Shown here one piece after another: positions 1 to 8,364 of a DNA stretch of 64,000 nucleotides. Under the pieces are notes generated by a model that searched no databases, was not told where the DNA came from, and saw only the letters and a list, made by a program, of their open reading frames with translations. Where the stretch lies: contig NZ_LZIF01000107.1 of assembly GCF_001667145.1 (NCBI RefSeq), forward strand, positions 51,755 through 115,754. The letters are read 5' to 3'. Both the position numbers and the translations under genes were made by a program. The DNA comes from Mycobacterium sp. 852002-51971_SCH5477799-a (GTDB taxonomy: Bacteria > Actinomycetota > Actinomycetes > Mycobacteriales > Mycobacteriaceae). Position 1 is the first letter of the stretch. Every line of letters begins with the position of its first letter.

Positions 1-312
1 GTCCCCGGGATCGCGCATCGGGTTGTCGAGTTCCATGATGATGCGCCCGGTGGGTTCGTCGATCACCGACCACAGCGACGGGAACGCGACCATGTGGCTG
101 CCCGGAAAGCTGCCCATCGTCCGGCTGATCCACTCGCGGACCTCATCGCGGCCATGCATGGTGCCCGCCGCGTGTTCGATGTACAGGACGTCGGGTGTGT
201 AGTGCTGGACCCAGGCGTCCCAGTCCTGCGTTTGCGCCGCCGCATCGACGGTCGCTTCGAATTTTTCGAAGGCGGCGGCCAGTTCGCTACGGGAGAACTT
301 GGGCGTGCTCAT
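1..312 (-). CDS. SnoaL-like / NTF2-fold protein (partial, Rv0138-like)
   Basis: The reading frame starts at the ATG at 312 and runs off the left edge, so only the N-terminal 104 residues are visible. They read as an NTF2-fold (SnoaL-like) small-molecule binding or cyclase-type domain: an N-terminal helix, then a DWDAWVQHYTPD segment and a HGRDEVREWI segment typical of this fold. It is divergent from msrA, as Rv0138 is from Rv0137c in M. tuberculosis, so it is probably the Rv0138 orthologue. The substrate is unknown. The C-terminus lies outside the window, so the length cannot be judged. Confidence 0.8.
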   Translation of the reverse strand, partial: MSTPKFSRSELAAAFEKFEATVDAAAQTQDWDAWVQHYTPDVLYIEHAAGTMHGRDEVREWISRTMGSFPGSHMVAFPSLWSVIDEPTGRIIMELDNPMRDPGD

Positions 313-399
313 GATGTCGCGGCACCGTTGCAGCTCATCGGCGGAGTGTAGCCTGGCCTTGTTCCTGCCCGAGTGCTAGCCGGTTATGGAGGACGAAGC

Positions 400-912
400 A
401 TGACCAACCAGAAAGCGATTCTCGCCGGCGGCTGCTTTTGGGGGATGCAGGAACTCATCCGCAAGCAGCCGGGCGTGGTGTCGACCCGGGTCGGTTACAC
501 CGGCGGTGACGTCCCCAATGCGACCTACCGCAACCACGGCACGCACGCCGAGGCCATCGAGATCGTCTATGACCCGGCCGTCACCGACTACCGCACGATG
601 CTGGAATTCTTCTTCCAGATCCACGATCCGACAACGAAAGACCGGCAGGGCAACGATCGGGGCGCCAGTTATCGGTCGGCCATCTTCTATCTCGACGAGG
701 ACCAGAAGCGGATCGCGCTGGACACCATCGCCGACGTCGAGGCGTCCGGGCTGTGGCCCGGCAAGGTGGTGACGGAGGTCAGCCCTGCCGGCGACTTCTG
801 GGAGGCCGAGCCCGAACACCAGGACTATTTGCAGCACTATCCCAACGGATACACGTGCCACTTCATCCGACCGGGCTGGAAGCTGCCGCGCCGGGCGACC
901 GCGGACCAGTAG
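400..912 (+). CDS. msrA: peptide methionine sulfoxide reductase MsrA
   Basis: This gene encodes a 170-aa MsrA, which reduces the S-epimer of methionine sulfoxide in proteins and free methionine. The family signature GCFWG is at residues 11-15 with the nucleophilic Cys12. The GYTGG segment near residue 35, the NHGTHAEAIEI segment and the YRSAIF segment are also present. The start is the ATG at 400, preceded by GGAGG at 388-392; an in-frame upstream extension exists but lacks a better ribosome site. It is divergent from the SnoaL gene and convergent with cyp138, as Rv0137c is in M. tuberculosis. Assignment is firm. Confidence 0.96.
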   Translation: MTNQKAILAGGCFWGMQELIRKQPGVVSTRVGYTGGDVPNATYRNHGTHAEAIEIVYDPAVTDYRTMLEFFFQIHDPTTKDRQGNDRGASYRSAIFYLDEDQKRIALDTIADVEASGLWPGKVVTEVSPAGDFWEAEPEHQDYLQHYPNGYTCHFIRPGWKLPRRATADQ

Positions 913-942
913 CGACGCTGGCCCCGGCTTCAATCGCCGAGA

Positions 943-2262
943 TCAGCGCCGGCGCACCACAATCCGGCCGCCGTCCTTCGGGGTGAACGCGACCCCGCGG
1001 CAATGCCAGCGCTCGCCGGGCGCATCCGTCGACTCAATGGTCAAGCGGCGCAGCACCGTTCGAAGCACCACGTCCATTTCCATGTTGGCAAACGCCGCTC
1101 CCACACAGCGGCGCGTCCCCCCACCGAACGGGATCCACGACAACGCCGACGGCTTGGTCCCGATGAAGCGTTGCGGGTTGAAACGGTCCGGATCGGTGAA
1201 CACGTCGGGGTTGCTGTGGATTTGCCCGATTCCGACAATGATCGAATCGCCACGCGGAATCACCCACTCGCCAAGCTGGAAGGTCTCGGGGTAGACGTGG
1301 CGACCGGCGAGGTCGATCACCGTCCTGGCTCGCTGGACCTCCAAGATCGTGGCCTGACGCAGCTCGCTGCCGTCGCTATCGACCTCTTCAACGAGGGCCT
1401 TCAACAGGTCGGGGTGCCGGCTTATCCGCTCGAACGCCCAGCCCAGCGTGGATGCGGTGGTTTCGTGTCCGGCCGCCAGCAGGGTGAGCAGCTCGTCGCC
1501 AATGTCCTTGCGTGACATGGCCGAACCGTCTTCGTAGGTGGTACGCAGCAGCATCGCCAGGACGTCGGTCCGCTCGGCGAACTGCGAATCGGCCCGCTCG
1601 TCGTCGATCAACTTGTCGATGACCTTGTCGTACCGGCGGCGCCATTCGGCCAGCCGGCCCCACGGGCTGTACCTGCCGAATTGGCGTTTGGGCATCGGCA
1701 CCGACGCCAGCCGCGATCCCAGGGTGACCCACGGCGGAATGAGCCGGCGCAGCTCGTCGAGTTCGGCGCCTTGCGCGCCGAAAACCGCGCGCAGAATGGC
1801 GTTCAAGGTGATCCGCATCATCGGCGGCAGCGTCGGGAACGGGGTGCCCTGCGGCCAGTCGGCGATCTCGCGCAGCGCCTCTTCTTCGATGATGCTTTCG
1901 TACTTCTTCATGCTCTTGCCGTGGAACGGCGGCGCCAACAGCCGGCGCCGCCGGCGATGGTCGTCGCCCTCGAGCGCGAAGACGGAGCCGGTGCCGAACA
2001 GCCTGCCCAGATTGGGCTGGATGTTGCCGAGCTCATCGGGGCTTGTCGTGAAGATCTGCTTGGCCAACTGCGGGTCGCCGACGGCGATGACGCGCCCGTA
2101 CATCGGCAGGTTGAGCGTGAACACATCGCCGTGGCGGTGCGCCAGCCGTTGGATCATCCACCGTCGCGACATCGAAAATCCAAGGCCCTGAAGCACCTTG
2201 GGGATCCGGACCGCCGGGGGCAGGTTGACGGCGGCCGGCGGGGCGGCGACTTGGTGGCTCAT
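943..2262 (-). CDS. cyp138: cytochrome P450 CYP138
   Basis: A 439-aa class I cytochrome P450. The I-helix oxygen-activation motif AGHETT is at about residues 264-269. The haem-binding loop FGGGTRRCVG is at 379-388, with Cys386 as the thiolate ligand. A K-helix ExxR (EVQR) is at about 308. The ATG at 2262 gives a normal P450 N-terminus; the longer upstream frame lacks a good start. The gene sits between msrA and a divergent TetR gene exactly as Rv0136 does, which supports the CYP138 name. Its substrate is not established. The 133-bp divergent promoter holds two matching palindromes, so the neighbouring TetR protein probably controls it. Confidence 0.93.
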   Translation of the reverse strand: MSHQVAAPPAAVNLPPAVRIPKVLQGLGFSMSRRWMIQRLAHRHGDVFTLNLPMYGRVIAVGDPQLAKQIFTTSPDELGNIQPNLGRLFGTGSVFALEGDDHRRRRRLLAPPFHGKSMKKYESIIEEEALREIADWPQGTPFPTLPPMMRITLNAILRAVFGAQGAELDELRRLIPPWVTLGSRLASVPMPKRQFGRYSPWGRLAEWRRRYDKVIDKLIDDERADSQFAERTDVLAMLLRTTYEDGSAMSRKDIGDELLTLLAAGHETTASTLGWAFERISRHPDLLKALVEEVDSDGSELRQATILEVQRARTVIDLAGRHVYPETFQLGEWVIPRGDSIIVGIGQIHSNPDVFTDPDRFNPQRFIGTKPSALSWIPFGGGTRRCVGAAFANMEMDVVLRTVLRRLTIESTDAPGERWHCRGVAFTPKDGGRIVVRRR

Positions 2263-2303
2263 GACGATGGCGTCTCCCAAACATCTGCCCCGGCAACGGG
2301 GGT

Positions 2304-2353
2304 GGTACGGCGATGTACCGCAGCGTGTTCCTTGTACGGTACTCTGAAGTACC
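2304..2353. promoter_or_regulatory. two matching palindromes, probable TetR operators
   Basis: Two 16-bp inverted repeats lie between the cyp138 and TetR start codons. The first is GGTACGGCGATGTACC at 2304-2319. The second is GGTACTCTGAAGTACC at 2338-2353, which has perfect 6-bp arms. Both fit GGTAC-N6-GTACC and start 34 bp apart. Divergent TetR/target pairs usually carry such operators. That this TetR binds here is inference. Confidence 0.65.
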
Positions 2354-2395
2354 AAACCTGACAAGGCGCCGTACTCACCGAAAGGGGGCGCTCGC

Positions 2396-3025
2396 GTGAC
2401 ACCAGCGGTGACAGCGACCGCCGCCGACGCGGTTGGGGGCGACGCACTTTCCGGGCCTGATCCGTTTCGGCAACGGCTGCTCGACGGTCTGGCCACCTCG
2501 ATCACCGAGCGCGGCTACCGCGCCAGCACGGTCGCCGATGTGGTCCGCCACGCACGCACCTCCAAGCGCACGTTCTACGACCACTTCGCCGGCAAGGAAG
2601 AGTGCTTCCTCGAGCTGCTGGCGGTCGACATCGAAAAACTGGGCGCGAAGATCACGGCGTCCGTCGATCCGGAGGCCGATTGGCATGTGCAGATCCGCCA
2701 GGCGGTCGAGGCCTATGTCGGATATATCGAGGCCCGGCCCGCCATCACGTTGAGCTGGATCCGTGAATTGCCCTCACTTGGGGCGGCCGCTCGGCCGGTC
2801 CAGCGGCGTGGCCTGCAGTTGTTGACCAGCCTGCTGATCGACCTCAGCGCCAGTCCGGGGTTCCGGCGCGCAAAGCTGCCTCCGTTGACCGCCCCGTTGG
2901 CCGTGATCCTGCTGGGCGGCCTGCGGGAGCTCACCGCACTTGCGGTGGAAGACGGAAAGCCGGTCCGAGGAATCGTGGAGCCGGCCGTGGATGCATCCGT
3001 AGCCCTGCTCGGCCCACGGCATTAG
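2396..3025 (+). CDS. TetR-family transcriptional regulator (Rv0135c-like)
   Basis: A 209-aa one-domain repressor of the TetR family. The N-terminal helix-turn-helix is at about residues 35-75 (ITERGYRASTVADVV, then SKRTFYDHFAGKEE); the remainder is an all-helical ligand and dimer domain. The start is the GTG at 2396, preceded by a GAAAGGGGG purine-rich site. It is divergent from cyp138 in the arrangement of Rv0135c/Rv0136, and the shared promoter contains paired palindromes. It probably represses cyp138 and itself. The inducer is unknown. Confidence 0.88.
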   Translation: MTPAVTATAADAVGGDALSGPDPFRQRLLDGLATSITERGYRASTVADVVRHARTSKRTFYDHFAGKEECFLELLAVDIEKLGAKITASVDPEADWHVQIRQAVEAYVGYIEARPAITLSWIRELPSLGAAARPVQRRGLQLLTSLLIDLSASPGFRRAKLPPLTAPLAVILLGGLRELTALAVEDGKPVRGIVEPAVDASVALLGPRH

Positions 3026-3130
3026 ACTCGTCCGCTCCCGTAAGTGAATGTGTGGCAAGCCATTCCGGCCCTGCTCCGGCGGGCTAAGCTCACTGCATAC
3101 CCCACCCGTTCCGACATGGAGGATCTTGCG

Positions 3131-3343
3131 ATGCGGCTCTCGACTCGAAACCAGCTCAGTGGGACCATCACCGAGGTCGAACTCGGCAGCGTGATGGCCG
3201 TTGTGAAGGTGACGCTTGACGGCGGTAATCAGGTCGTCACATCGTCGGTCACCAAGGACGCCGCGATCGAGCTCGGACTCAAGGTAGGTCAGCCGGCGAC
3301 CGTGTTCATCAAGTCGACAGAAGTCACCATCGGCGTCGACTAG
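3131..3343 (+). CDS. molbindin-type molybdopterin/molybdate-binding protein (Mop domain)
   Basis: A 70-aa protein made of a single Mop (TOBE-like) domain. It has the family pattern LSTRNQLSGTI at the N-terminus, VTLDGGN in the middle, and VTKDAAIELGLKVGQ followed by VFIKSTEV at the end. Molbindins bind molybdate or tungstate as oligomers, in storage or homeostasis. The ATG at 3131 is preceded by GGAGGA at 3118-3123, which favours this start over the ATGs further upstream. It lies downstream of the TetR gene in the same direction, 105 bp away, and is convergent with ephF. I do not recall it at this position in M. tuberculosis. Confidence 0.85.
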   Translation: MRLSTRNQLSGTITEVELGSVMAVVKVTLDGGNQVVTSSVTKDAAIELGLKVGQPATVFIKSTEVTIGVD

Positions 3344-3361
3344 CGTCACGTCGAACAGCCT

Positions 3362-4258
3362 TCACCTGGTTGACTTTTCGGCGAGAAAGGCGCGAACCCG
3401 GTCCAGGACCAGATCGGGCCGCTGGTCGACAATCCAATGGCCGACGTCGTCGACCAGCTCGACCTCGAAATCGTCGATGCGATCGGCATATCCGTCGGTG
3501 AGGTCGGGCGTGATCACCGGATCTTTGGTGCCCGTCAGCCAGCGGACCGGGACGTCGACGCGAGCATGATTGTATTCGCCGCGCATCCATTTCCTCATCT
3601 CTTTGGTCTGGAAGCTGCGATACCAGCGGGAGCCGGCCTCCGCGTGGCCGGGCTGTTGCATGCACTCGACGTACATGCGGATGTCATCCTCGGGCAGGGT
3701 GAAACCACCACCGACCCATGACCCGAGCATCCGGACGAACCGGGAGTCTGCATCGCTGATCACCCGCGGCCCGATGACGGGCAGCATGATCGGGATCTGA
3801 TACCAGAACCGCCAGATATTACGCAGCGTCGACAGGCCCGGCTTCACCCATGGCGCAACGGTATTCGCCCCGAAAAACCCGGTCACCCGCTCCGGATGAC
3901 GCAGCATCATGATGAACGCGACCGGCCCGCCCCAGTCGTGGGCCACCAGCTTGACCGTCGCCACACCCAACCGATCCAGCACGCCGGCCAGATCGTCGGC
4001 CATCTCGTCCTTGGTGTAACTCGAGCGCGGCGCGGAACTCCAGCCCGAGCCACGCAGGTCCGGACACAGCACCCGGTAGCCGTCGGCGGCCAGCGGCCCG
4101 ATCAGCTGGTGCCATTCCCACCAGTTCTGCGGGAAGCCGTGCACCAGCATCACCGCCGGCCCGCTCGCCGGCCCCGCCTCCGCGACGTGGATGGTCACGC
4201 CCCCTCCCAGATCGACATATCTGTGTTCGACACCGTCCAGCGCGGGCATAGTCACCAT
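3362..4258 (-). CDS. ephF: epoxide hydrolase, alpha/beta-hydrolase fold (EphF)
   Basis: A 298-aa alpha/beta hydrolase of the epoxide hydrolase type. The oxyanion motif HGFPQNW starts at residue 40. The nucleophile is Asp108 in AHDWGG, the acid is Asp246 (GTKDPV) and the catalytic base is His274 (DVGHW). A lid tyrosine is plausible at Tyr213. Asp rather than Ser as nucleophile points to an epoxide hydrolase or dehalogenase. Position and orientation match Rv0134. The start is the ATG at 4258; a second in-frame ATG lies three codons later. Confidence 0.92.
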   Translation of the reverse strand: MVTMPALDGVEHRYVDLGGGVTIHVAEAGPASGPAVMLVHGFPQNWWEWHQLIGPLAADGYRVLCPDLRGSGWSSAPRSSYTKDEMADDLAGVLDRLGVATVKLVAHDWGGPVAFIMMLRHPERVTGFFGANTVAPWVKPGLSTLRNIWRFWYQIPIMLPVIGPRVISDADSRFVRMLGSWVGGGFTLPEDDIRMYVECMQQPGHAEAGSRWYRSFQTKEMRKWMRGEYNHARVDVPVRWLTGTKDPVITPDLTDGYADRIDDFEVELVDDVGHWIVDQRPDLVLDRVRAFLAEKSTR

Positions 4259-4287
4259 GAGTTGAGAACGTAGTGGCTCGGAAAGGC

Positions 4288-5517
4288 TTAGGCCAGGAAG
4301 CGCTCGACATACGGCGCGAAGCGCTCGCGCAGATTGCCCTCGTCCAGCCCGAACATCTCGTACGACGTCTCGACATTGCCCAGTCGTCCGCGCCGGTGAC
4401 CCGCGAGGTAGCCGCCGACGGCCGCGTGCACCTCGTCGGTGAACGGTTCGCCGGCCAGGGCGTATACGCGTTGGGCGACGCCGAGTTCGTCGGCCATGAA
4501 GTCGTCGAACCGGACGTCGATCGAGCGGTCCGGTCCGATGGTGTCGCGGTCGCGGATGAGCGCGGTGAGCATCTGCTCGAGGCGGTCAATCCAGGAGTTG
4601 GCGATCTTCTCGACCGGCACCGGCGAACGATGCATGCGCGCGGAGTAGGTGATCATCGCGATCATCGACAGCGCCACCGGTACGGGATCACGGTGGGTGA
4701 ACACCAGGATGCTGTCGGGAAACACTCGATTCAGGACGGGCACCTGCTCCAGATGCTGGGGAGACTTGAGCAGCCAGCGCCGTCCCCCGCGCAGATACTG
4801 CATCGCCCGCAGTTGGGTGGCCAGGTATTGGTAGTGCGGCGTCTGATCGTGCGCCTGGTAGTAGTCACGCCAGCGGGGCACCTCGGCGAGTGTTTCCAGC
4901 AACATCGTGGACACGTCATTGGCCAACAACTGAATCTCTTCGTGGACATGGTCGGTGGTCATCTCGTGCATGAGCGCGAAATGCGGCATCACCATGTTGA
5001 TCACCCCGACGGCGGCATCCATCCGGGTTCGCCGCGGATCCGGTTCAACGCCAACCTCATTCGGCATCGGGAACGGCTCGTTGCTCTCCCAATACGGCAT
5101 GGTGCGAAAGGTCGGGGGCGTGGCCAGCATGTTGTGCAGGTGCGTGGTGCCGGTGCGGGGCAGCCCGGCGATGACCACGGGCGCGCGCAGGTCGATTCCG
5201 TTGATCTCGGGATGGCGGCTCAGCAGGTCCGTCAGTAGCAGCCGGTTCTTGAGCACCTGCAGCAGTTGACTGTAGAAATTCACCACTCCGGCGTCGTGCA
5301 ACCCGTCGATCTCGCGCAGCGCGGCGAGATAGGTCTCGAGGCGCTCGCGATAATCGTTCGGCCCAAAATCGTGCAGACCGGTGTCGGCGCTGGCCTTGGC
5401 GTGCAGCGCGTCAGCATCCAGCGGGCACTCCTGCGCCATCGTGGCCATCATGTCCAGAATCTGTTGGCCCTCGGGGCTGAACCGCGGCGAGGCGAGGTCG
5501 TCGAGGTGAACGTTCAC
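4288..5517 (-). CDS. PAPS-dependent sulfotransferase family protein
   Basis: A 409-aa protein with the 5'-phosphosulfate-binding loop GLPRTGTTHLH at residues 118-128. A HRDPV segment corresponds to the 3'-phosphate-binding region, and WLLKSPQH lies between them. Mycobacteria have many such proteins and some sulfate glycolipids or other metabolites; the acceptor of this one cannot be read from sequence. It is divergent from the TetR gene that starts 28 bp away. It lies 29 bp upstream of ephF in the same direction and may share its transcript. It is not part of the M. tuberculosis order here. Confidence 0.88.
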   Translation of the reverse strand: MNVHLDDLASPRFSPEGQQILDMMATMAQECPLDADALHAKASADTGLHDFGPNDYRERLETYLAALREIDGLHDAGVVNFYSQLLQVLKNRLLLTDLLSRHPEINGIDLRAPVVIAGLPRTGTTHLHNMLATPPTFRTMPYWESNEPFPMPNEVGVEPDPRRTRMDAAVGVINMVMPHFALMHEMTTDHVHEEIQLLANDVSTMLLETLAEVPRWRDYYQAHDQTPHYQYLATQLRAMQYLRGGRRWLLKSPQHLEQVPVLNRVFPDSILVFTHRDPVPVALSMIAMITYSARMHRSPVPVEKIANSWIDRLEQMLTALIRDRDTIGPDRSIDVRFDDFMADELGVAQRVYALAGEPFTDEVHAAVGGYLAGHRRGRLGNVETSYEMFGLDEGNLRERFAPYVERFLA

Positions 5518-5528
5518 GGCGACTTATG

Positions 5529-5546
5529 TTACTCTGAGTTTCGTAA
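5529..5546. promoter_or_regulatory. weak palindromic operator candidate at a TetR start codon
   Basis: The 28-bp divergent gap contains TTAC at 5529-5532 and GTAA at 5543-5546. They surround ACTCTGAGT, a 9-bp palindrome at 5531-5539. The repeat touches the TetR start codon at 5546, so transcription there must begin at or very near the codon. The core TACTCTGA also occurs in the cyp138 operator candidate at 2340. The arms are short, so confidence is low. Confidence 0.3.
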
Positions 5547-6121
5547 TGGTAGTGGATTTTGGCAGACCCCGTGATCCCCGGATCGATGGCGCGGTGCTCG
5601 GCGCGACTGTTGAGCTGCTGGCCGAAACCGGCTACCAGGGCCTGTTGGTCTCCGCCATCGCCGAACGCGCGGGTACCAGCAAGCCCGCCATTTATCGCCG
5701 CTGGCCCAGCAAGGCACACCTGGTGCACGAGGCGGTGTTCCCGATCGGCGCCGGAACCGCCATTCCCGATAGCGGATCGACTCCCGATGGTTTACGCGAA
5801 ATGATCCGCCGCACAATGGCTTTCCTCACCACGCCGGCCGCCAGGGCGGCGCTGCCGGGCCTGATCGGCGAGATGGCCGCGGATCCGACGCTGCATTCGG
5901 CGCTGCTGGAGCGGTTCGCCGGCGTCATCGGGGGTGGCCTCGCCGACTGGCTCGCGGCCGCCGCGGCGCGCGGTGAGGTGCGGCCGGAGGTGACCGCCGC
6001 CGAACTGGCCGAGACCATCGCCGGCATCACGCTAGTAGCACTGCTCACCCGCGCCACTGAGCTCGACGACGCGTGGGTCGATCGCACTACCCGGTTGCTC
6101 CTGAAAGGAATCGGCACATGA
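5546..6121 (+). CDS. TetR-family transcriptional regulator
   Basis: A 191-aa TetR regulator. The helix-turn-helix is in residues 20-60 (LLAETGYQGLLVSAIAERAG, SKPAIYRRWPSK). The C-terminal domain resembles the common actinobacterial TetR_C form (RAALPGLIGEMAADP). It is divergent from the sulfotransferase gene. Its TGA overlaps the ATG of the DUF1214 gene as ATGA, so the two are translationally coupled. The close coupling and divergent layout suggest it controls both neighbours. The ligand is unknown. Confidence 0.87.
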   Translation: MVVDFGRPRDPRIDGAVLGATVELLAETGYQGLLVSAIAERAGTSKPAIYRRWPSKAHLVHEAVFPIGAGTAIPDSGSTPDGLREMIRRTMAFLTTPAARAALPGLIGEMAADPTLHSALLERFAGVIGGGLADWLAAAAARGEVRPEVTAAELAETIAGITLVALLTRATELDDAWVDRTTRLLLKGIGT

Positions 6122-7233
6122 CGCACCAATCGACGGAGGCGTGGCAGGAACTGCTGAAAACGCTTGGCGAACTGGGCCACTCGTTCCTCGAGGGTGACCG
6201 GGCCGTCACCGACGACCGGCATGTCGCCGACGGCTATCGCATGCTCGCCGCCACCCTGGGCGTCGCCCTGGACACTTACCTGTTTCCCGAACCGGGCCGG
6301 CCACAGTTCGTCGCGGTGAACACTCCCTTCCGCCGCGACCGCCGCTGGGGTGGGGACAACACCGACGCCTACTACTTCATCTGCCCGGTCGATCCTGTCC
6401 GCCGGTACCGCATCAGCGGGAATAGGGGTGACAGCGTGTACTTTTCGGTGACAGCTTACAACGAGCCAGCACCGGGCGCCTGGTCCGATCGGGTGGTCGC
6501 GATCGTCCGCGACACCGATCTCGATATCGACGCCGACGGCAACTTCTCTTTTGACTTTCCCGCCACGCCCGACGCGGCCGTGTTGATGACCCGCGACTAT
6601 CAGGCCGATCCCCTGACCGGCCGTCCGGTGACGTGGCACATCGAGGCGCTCGACGAGCCCGACCCGATCCGGCACGGCGACGCCGAGACCGCTGCGAGTC
6701 TGCGCGCCGCCGCGACCTGGTTGCGGACCATGTTCGCGATCGTGCCGCTGGCCGTCGCGGAGAGGGTCCGCGAGAAGGACCAGGCGCAGCACGCGCTGGG
6801 GCACGAAACCGCCCATGCTGCCAACGCATTCGCAGATCCCTATCAGGTGCCCGACGCCAACTTCGGCTGGTCGGCGCGCGACGCCTGCTACTCCTACGGT
6901 AGTTTCGTGCTCGACGAGGACGAGGCGCTGGTCATCACGCACCGACCGCCGTCATGCAGGTTCTGGAACCTCGTGGTGTGGAACCAGTTCATGGCGACGG
7001 TCGGTCCGGAGGACGCGCGCTGCTCCCTCAACGGCCACAGCGCAGTCGCAAACAGCGACGGCTCGGTGACGGTCGTCTTGTCCCACGACAAGACGTCACA
7101 CCCGAATTCGCTTACCACCCTGGGTTATCCGCGAGGAAACCTGGCCTTTCGGTGGTTCCTTGCCGACGGGGTGCCCCAACGGCCCGAGGTGGAACTGGTC
7201 AAGTCGGCCGACGCCCCCACGGCCGCCAGCTGA
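6118..7233 (+). CDS. DUF1214 domain-containing protein
   Basis: A 371-aa protein of the DUF1214 type, whose biochemical role I do not know. The C-terminal half carries the features I associate with the domain: a DPYQVPDANFGWSARDACYSYGSF-like stretch around residues 240-260, then CRFWNLVVWNQ and a LGYPRGNLAFRWF end. The start is the ATG at 6118, which overlaps the TetR stop; the longer frame to 6073 lies inside the TetR gene. The TetR/DUF1214 coupling suggests a ligand-induced metabolic or envelope function, but none can be assigned. Confidence 0.8.
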   Translation: MTHQSTEAWQELLKTLGELGHSFLEGDRAVTDDRHVADGYRMLAATLGVALDTYLFPEPGRPQFVAVNTPFRRDRRWGGDNTDAYYFICPVDPVRRYRISGNRGDSVYFSVTAYNEPAPGAWSDRVVAIVRDTDLDIDADGNFSFDFPATPDAAVLMTRDYQADPLTGRPVTWHIEALDEPDPIRHGDAETAASLRAAATWLRTMFAIVPLAVAERVREKDQAQHALGHETAHAANAFADPYQVPDANFGWSARDACYSYGSFVLDEDEALVITHRPPSCRFWNLVVWNQFMATVGPEDARCSLNGHSAVANSDGSVTVVLSHDKTSHPNSLTTLGYPRGNLAFRWFLADGVPQRPEVELVKSADAPTAAS

Positions 7234-7234
7234 T

Positions 7235-7302
7235 CCGCCGAGCGTGCACTGCATGCGAAGAACGCGCCCGCGAAAAACTCGCCGCCAGTGCACGTTCGGC
7301 GG
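7235..7302. terminator. 17-bp stem between convergent genes, bidirectional terminator candidate
   Basis: A 17-bp inverted repeat (7235-7251 and 7286-7302), with a single G-U pair in RNA, flanks a 34-nt loop. It fills the gap between the DUF1214 stop and the convergent LLM gene stop. There is no U-tract, which is common for mycobacterial terminators. It could instead be one copy of a dispersed intergenic repeat. Confidence 0.5.
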
Positions 7303-7305
7303 TCG

Positions 7306-8364
7306 TCAGGAAGCCGGCGTCTGCCGGACCAGCTCGATCGCCCGGCCCAACGTCTCCAGCTTCGCGTCCAGGGTGTCGCCCGCGGGATAGAGCCGCACGG
7401 TATTCACCCCGGCATCGCGCCATACCGCGAGGCGCGCGGAGACCATCTCCTCGGTCCCGATGAGCGTGGTGGCCAGCACCATCTCGTCGGTCACCAGGGT
7501 GGCCGCCCCGTCCCGGTCGCCGCGCTGCCAGCGCTCGCGCACCTCGGCGGCAACGCCTGCCCAACCCTGCCGGCTGTAGGCCCGGTTGTAAAAATTCGTG
7601 CTGGACGATCCCATGCCGCCGAGGCTGAAGGCCAGCTCTTTTTTGCGGCCCGCGAGCATGCCATGCAACTCGTGTTCGCTTGCGGCGAAAGCGACTTCGG
7701 CGCCCTGGCAGATGTCGATATCGGCGCGAGTGCGGTTCGCGGCCGCCAACCCCTCATCGAGGTGGGCGAAGTAGGCGTCGCCGGCGCCTTCGGGGACGAA
7801 GCTGGTGCCCAGCCAGCCGTCGGCGACGCGACCGGTCAACCGCAGCATCGCCGGTGACAGCGCGGCCAGGTATACCGGAATGGCGTGCTCGGCGCGGGTC
7901 GACAAGCGCATCGGCACCGCCTCACCGCCGGGCCGGGGAATTTCCAACACCTCTCCGGCGTAAGAGACCTTCCCGCCGGCGAAGGCCTGCCGCACGATGT
8001 CGATCGTTTCGGACATGCGTGCCAACGGTCGGCTGAACGAGGCACCGTGCAGACCCTCGATCACCTGCGGGCCCGAGGCGCCCAGACCGAGCAGAAATCG
8101 CCCGTTCGACAGGTTGGACAGCGTGATCGCGGTCTGGGCGACCATGACCGGCGACCGCGTGCCGACCTGCAGCACGCCGGAACCCAGTAGGATCCGCTCG
8201 GTCCGCGCGGCGAGGTACCCCAGGGCCGACGGCGCATCGGCGCCCCACGCCTCGGCCACCCAGCAGACATCCAGCCCCAGCTTCTCCGCCTCGACGACCA
8301 ACGCCGTGACGTCGGCGATCTCGCTGCCGGAGCCGGACAGCTCGACCGTCGTGGCCGTCCGCAT
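7306..8364 (-). CDS. LLM-class (luciferase-like) flavin/F420-dependent oxidoreductase
   Basis: A 352-aa TIM-barrel protein of the bacterial luciferase-like family. Its segments follow the usual order: EKLGLDVCWVAEAWG, YLAARTERILLGSGV, LSNLSNGRFLLGLGASG, then RVADGWLGTSF. In mycobacteria many members use F420 rather than FMN; the sequence alone does not settle this. The ATG at 8364 overlaps the SRPBCC stop by one base (TGATG), so the two genes are coupled. The much longer upstream frame is antisense of the neighbour and was ignored. Substrate unknown. Confidence 0.86.
   Translation of the reverse strand: MRTATTVELSGSGSEIADVTALVVEAEKLGLDVCWVAEAWGADAPSALGYLAARTERILLGSGVLQVGTRSPVMVAQTAITLSNLSNGRFLLGLGASGPQVIEGLHGASFSRPLARMSETIDIVRQAFAGGKVSYAGEVLEIPRPGGEAVPMRLSTRAEHAIPVYLAALSPAMLRLTGRVADGWLGTSFVPEGAGDAYFAHLDEGLAAANRTRADIDICQGAEVAFAASEHELHGMLAGRKKELAFSLGGMGSSSTNFYNRAYSRQGWAGVAAEVRERWQRGDRDGAATLVTDEMVLATTLIGTEEMVSARLAVWRDAGVNTVRLYPAGDTLDAKLETLGRAIELVRQTPAS

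Noticed and set aside
4273..5238. 321-aa plus-strand frame opposite the sulfotransferase
   Set aside because: No ribosome site and no recognisable domain; the minus strand encodes a sulfotransferase with its PAPS loop.
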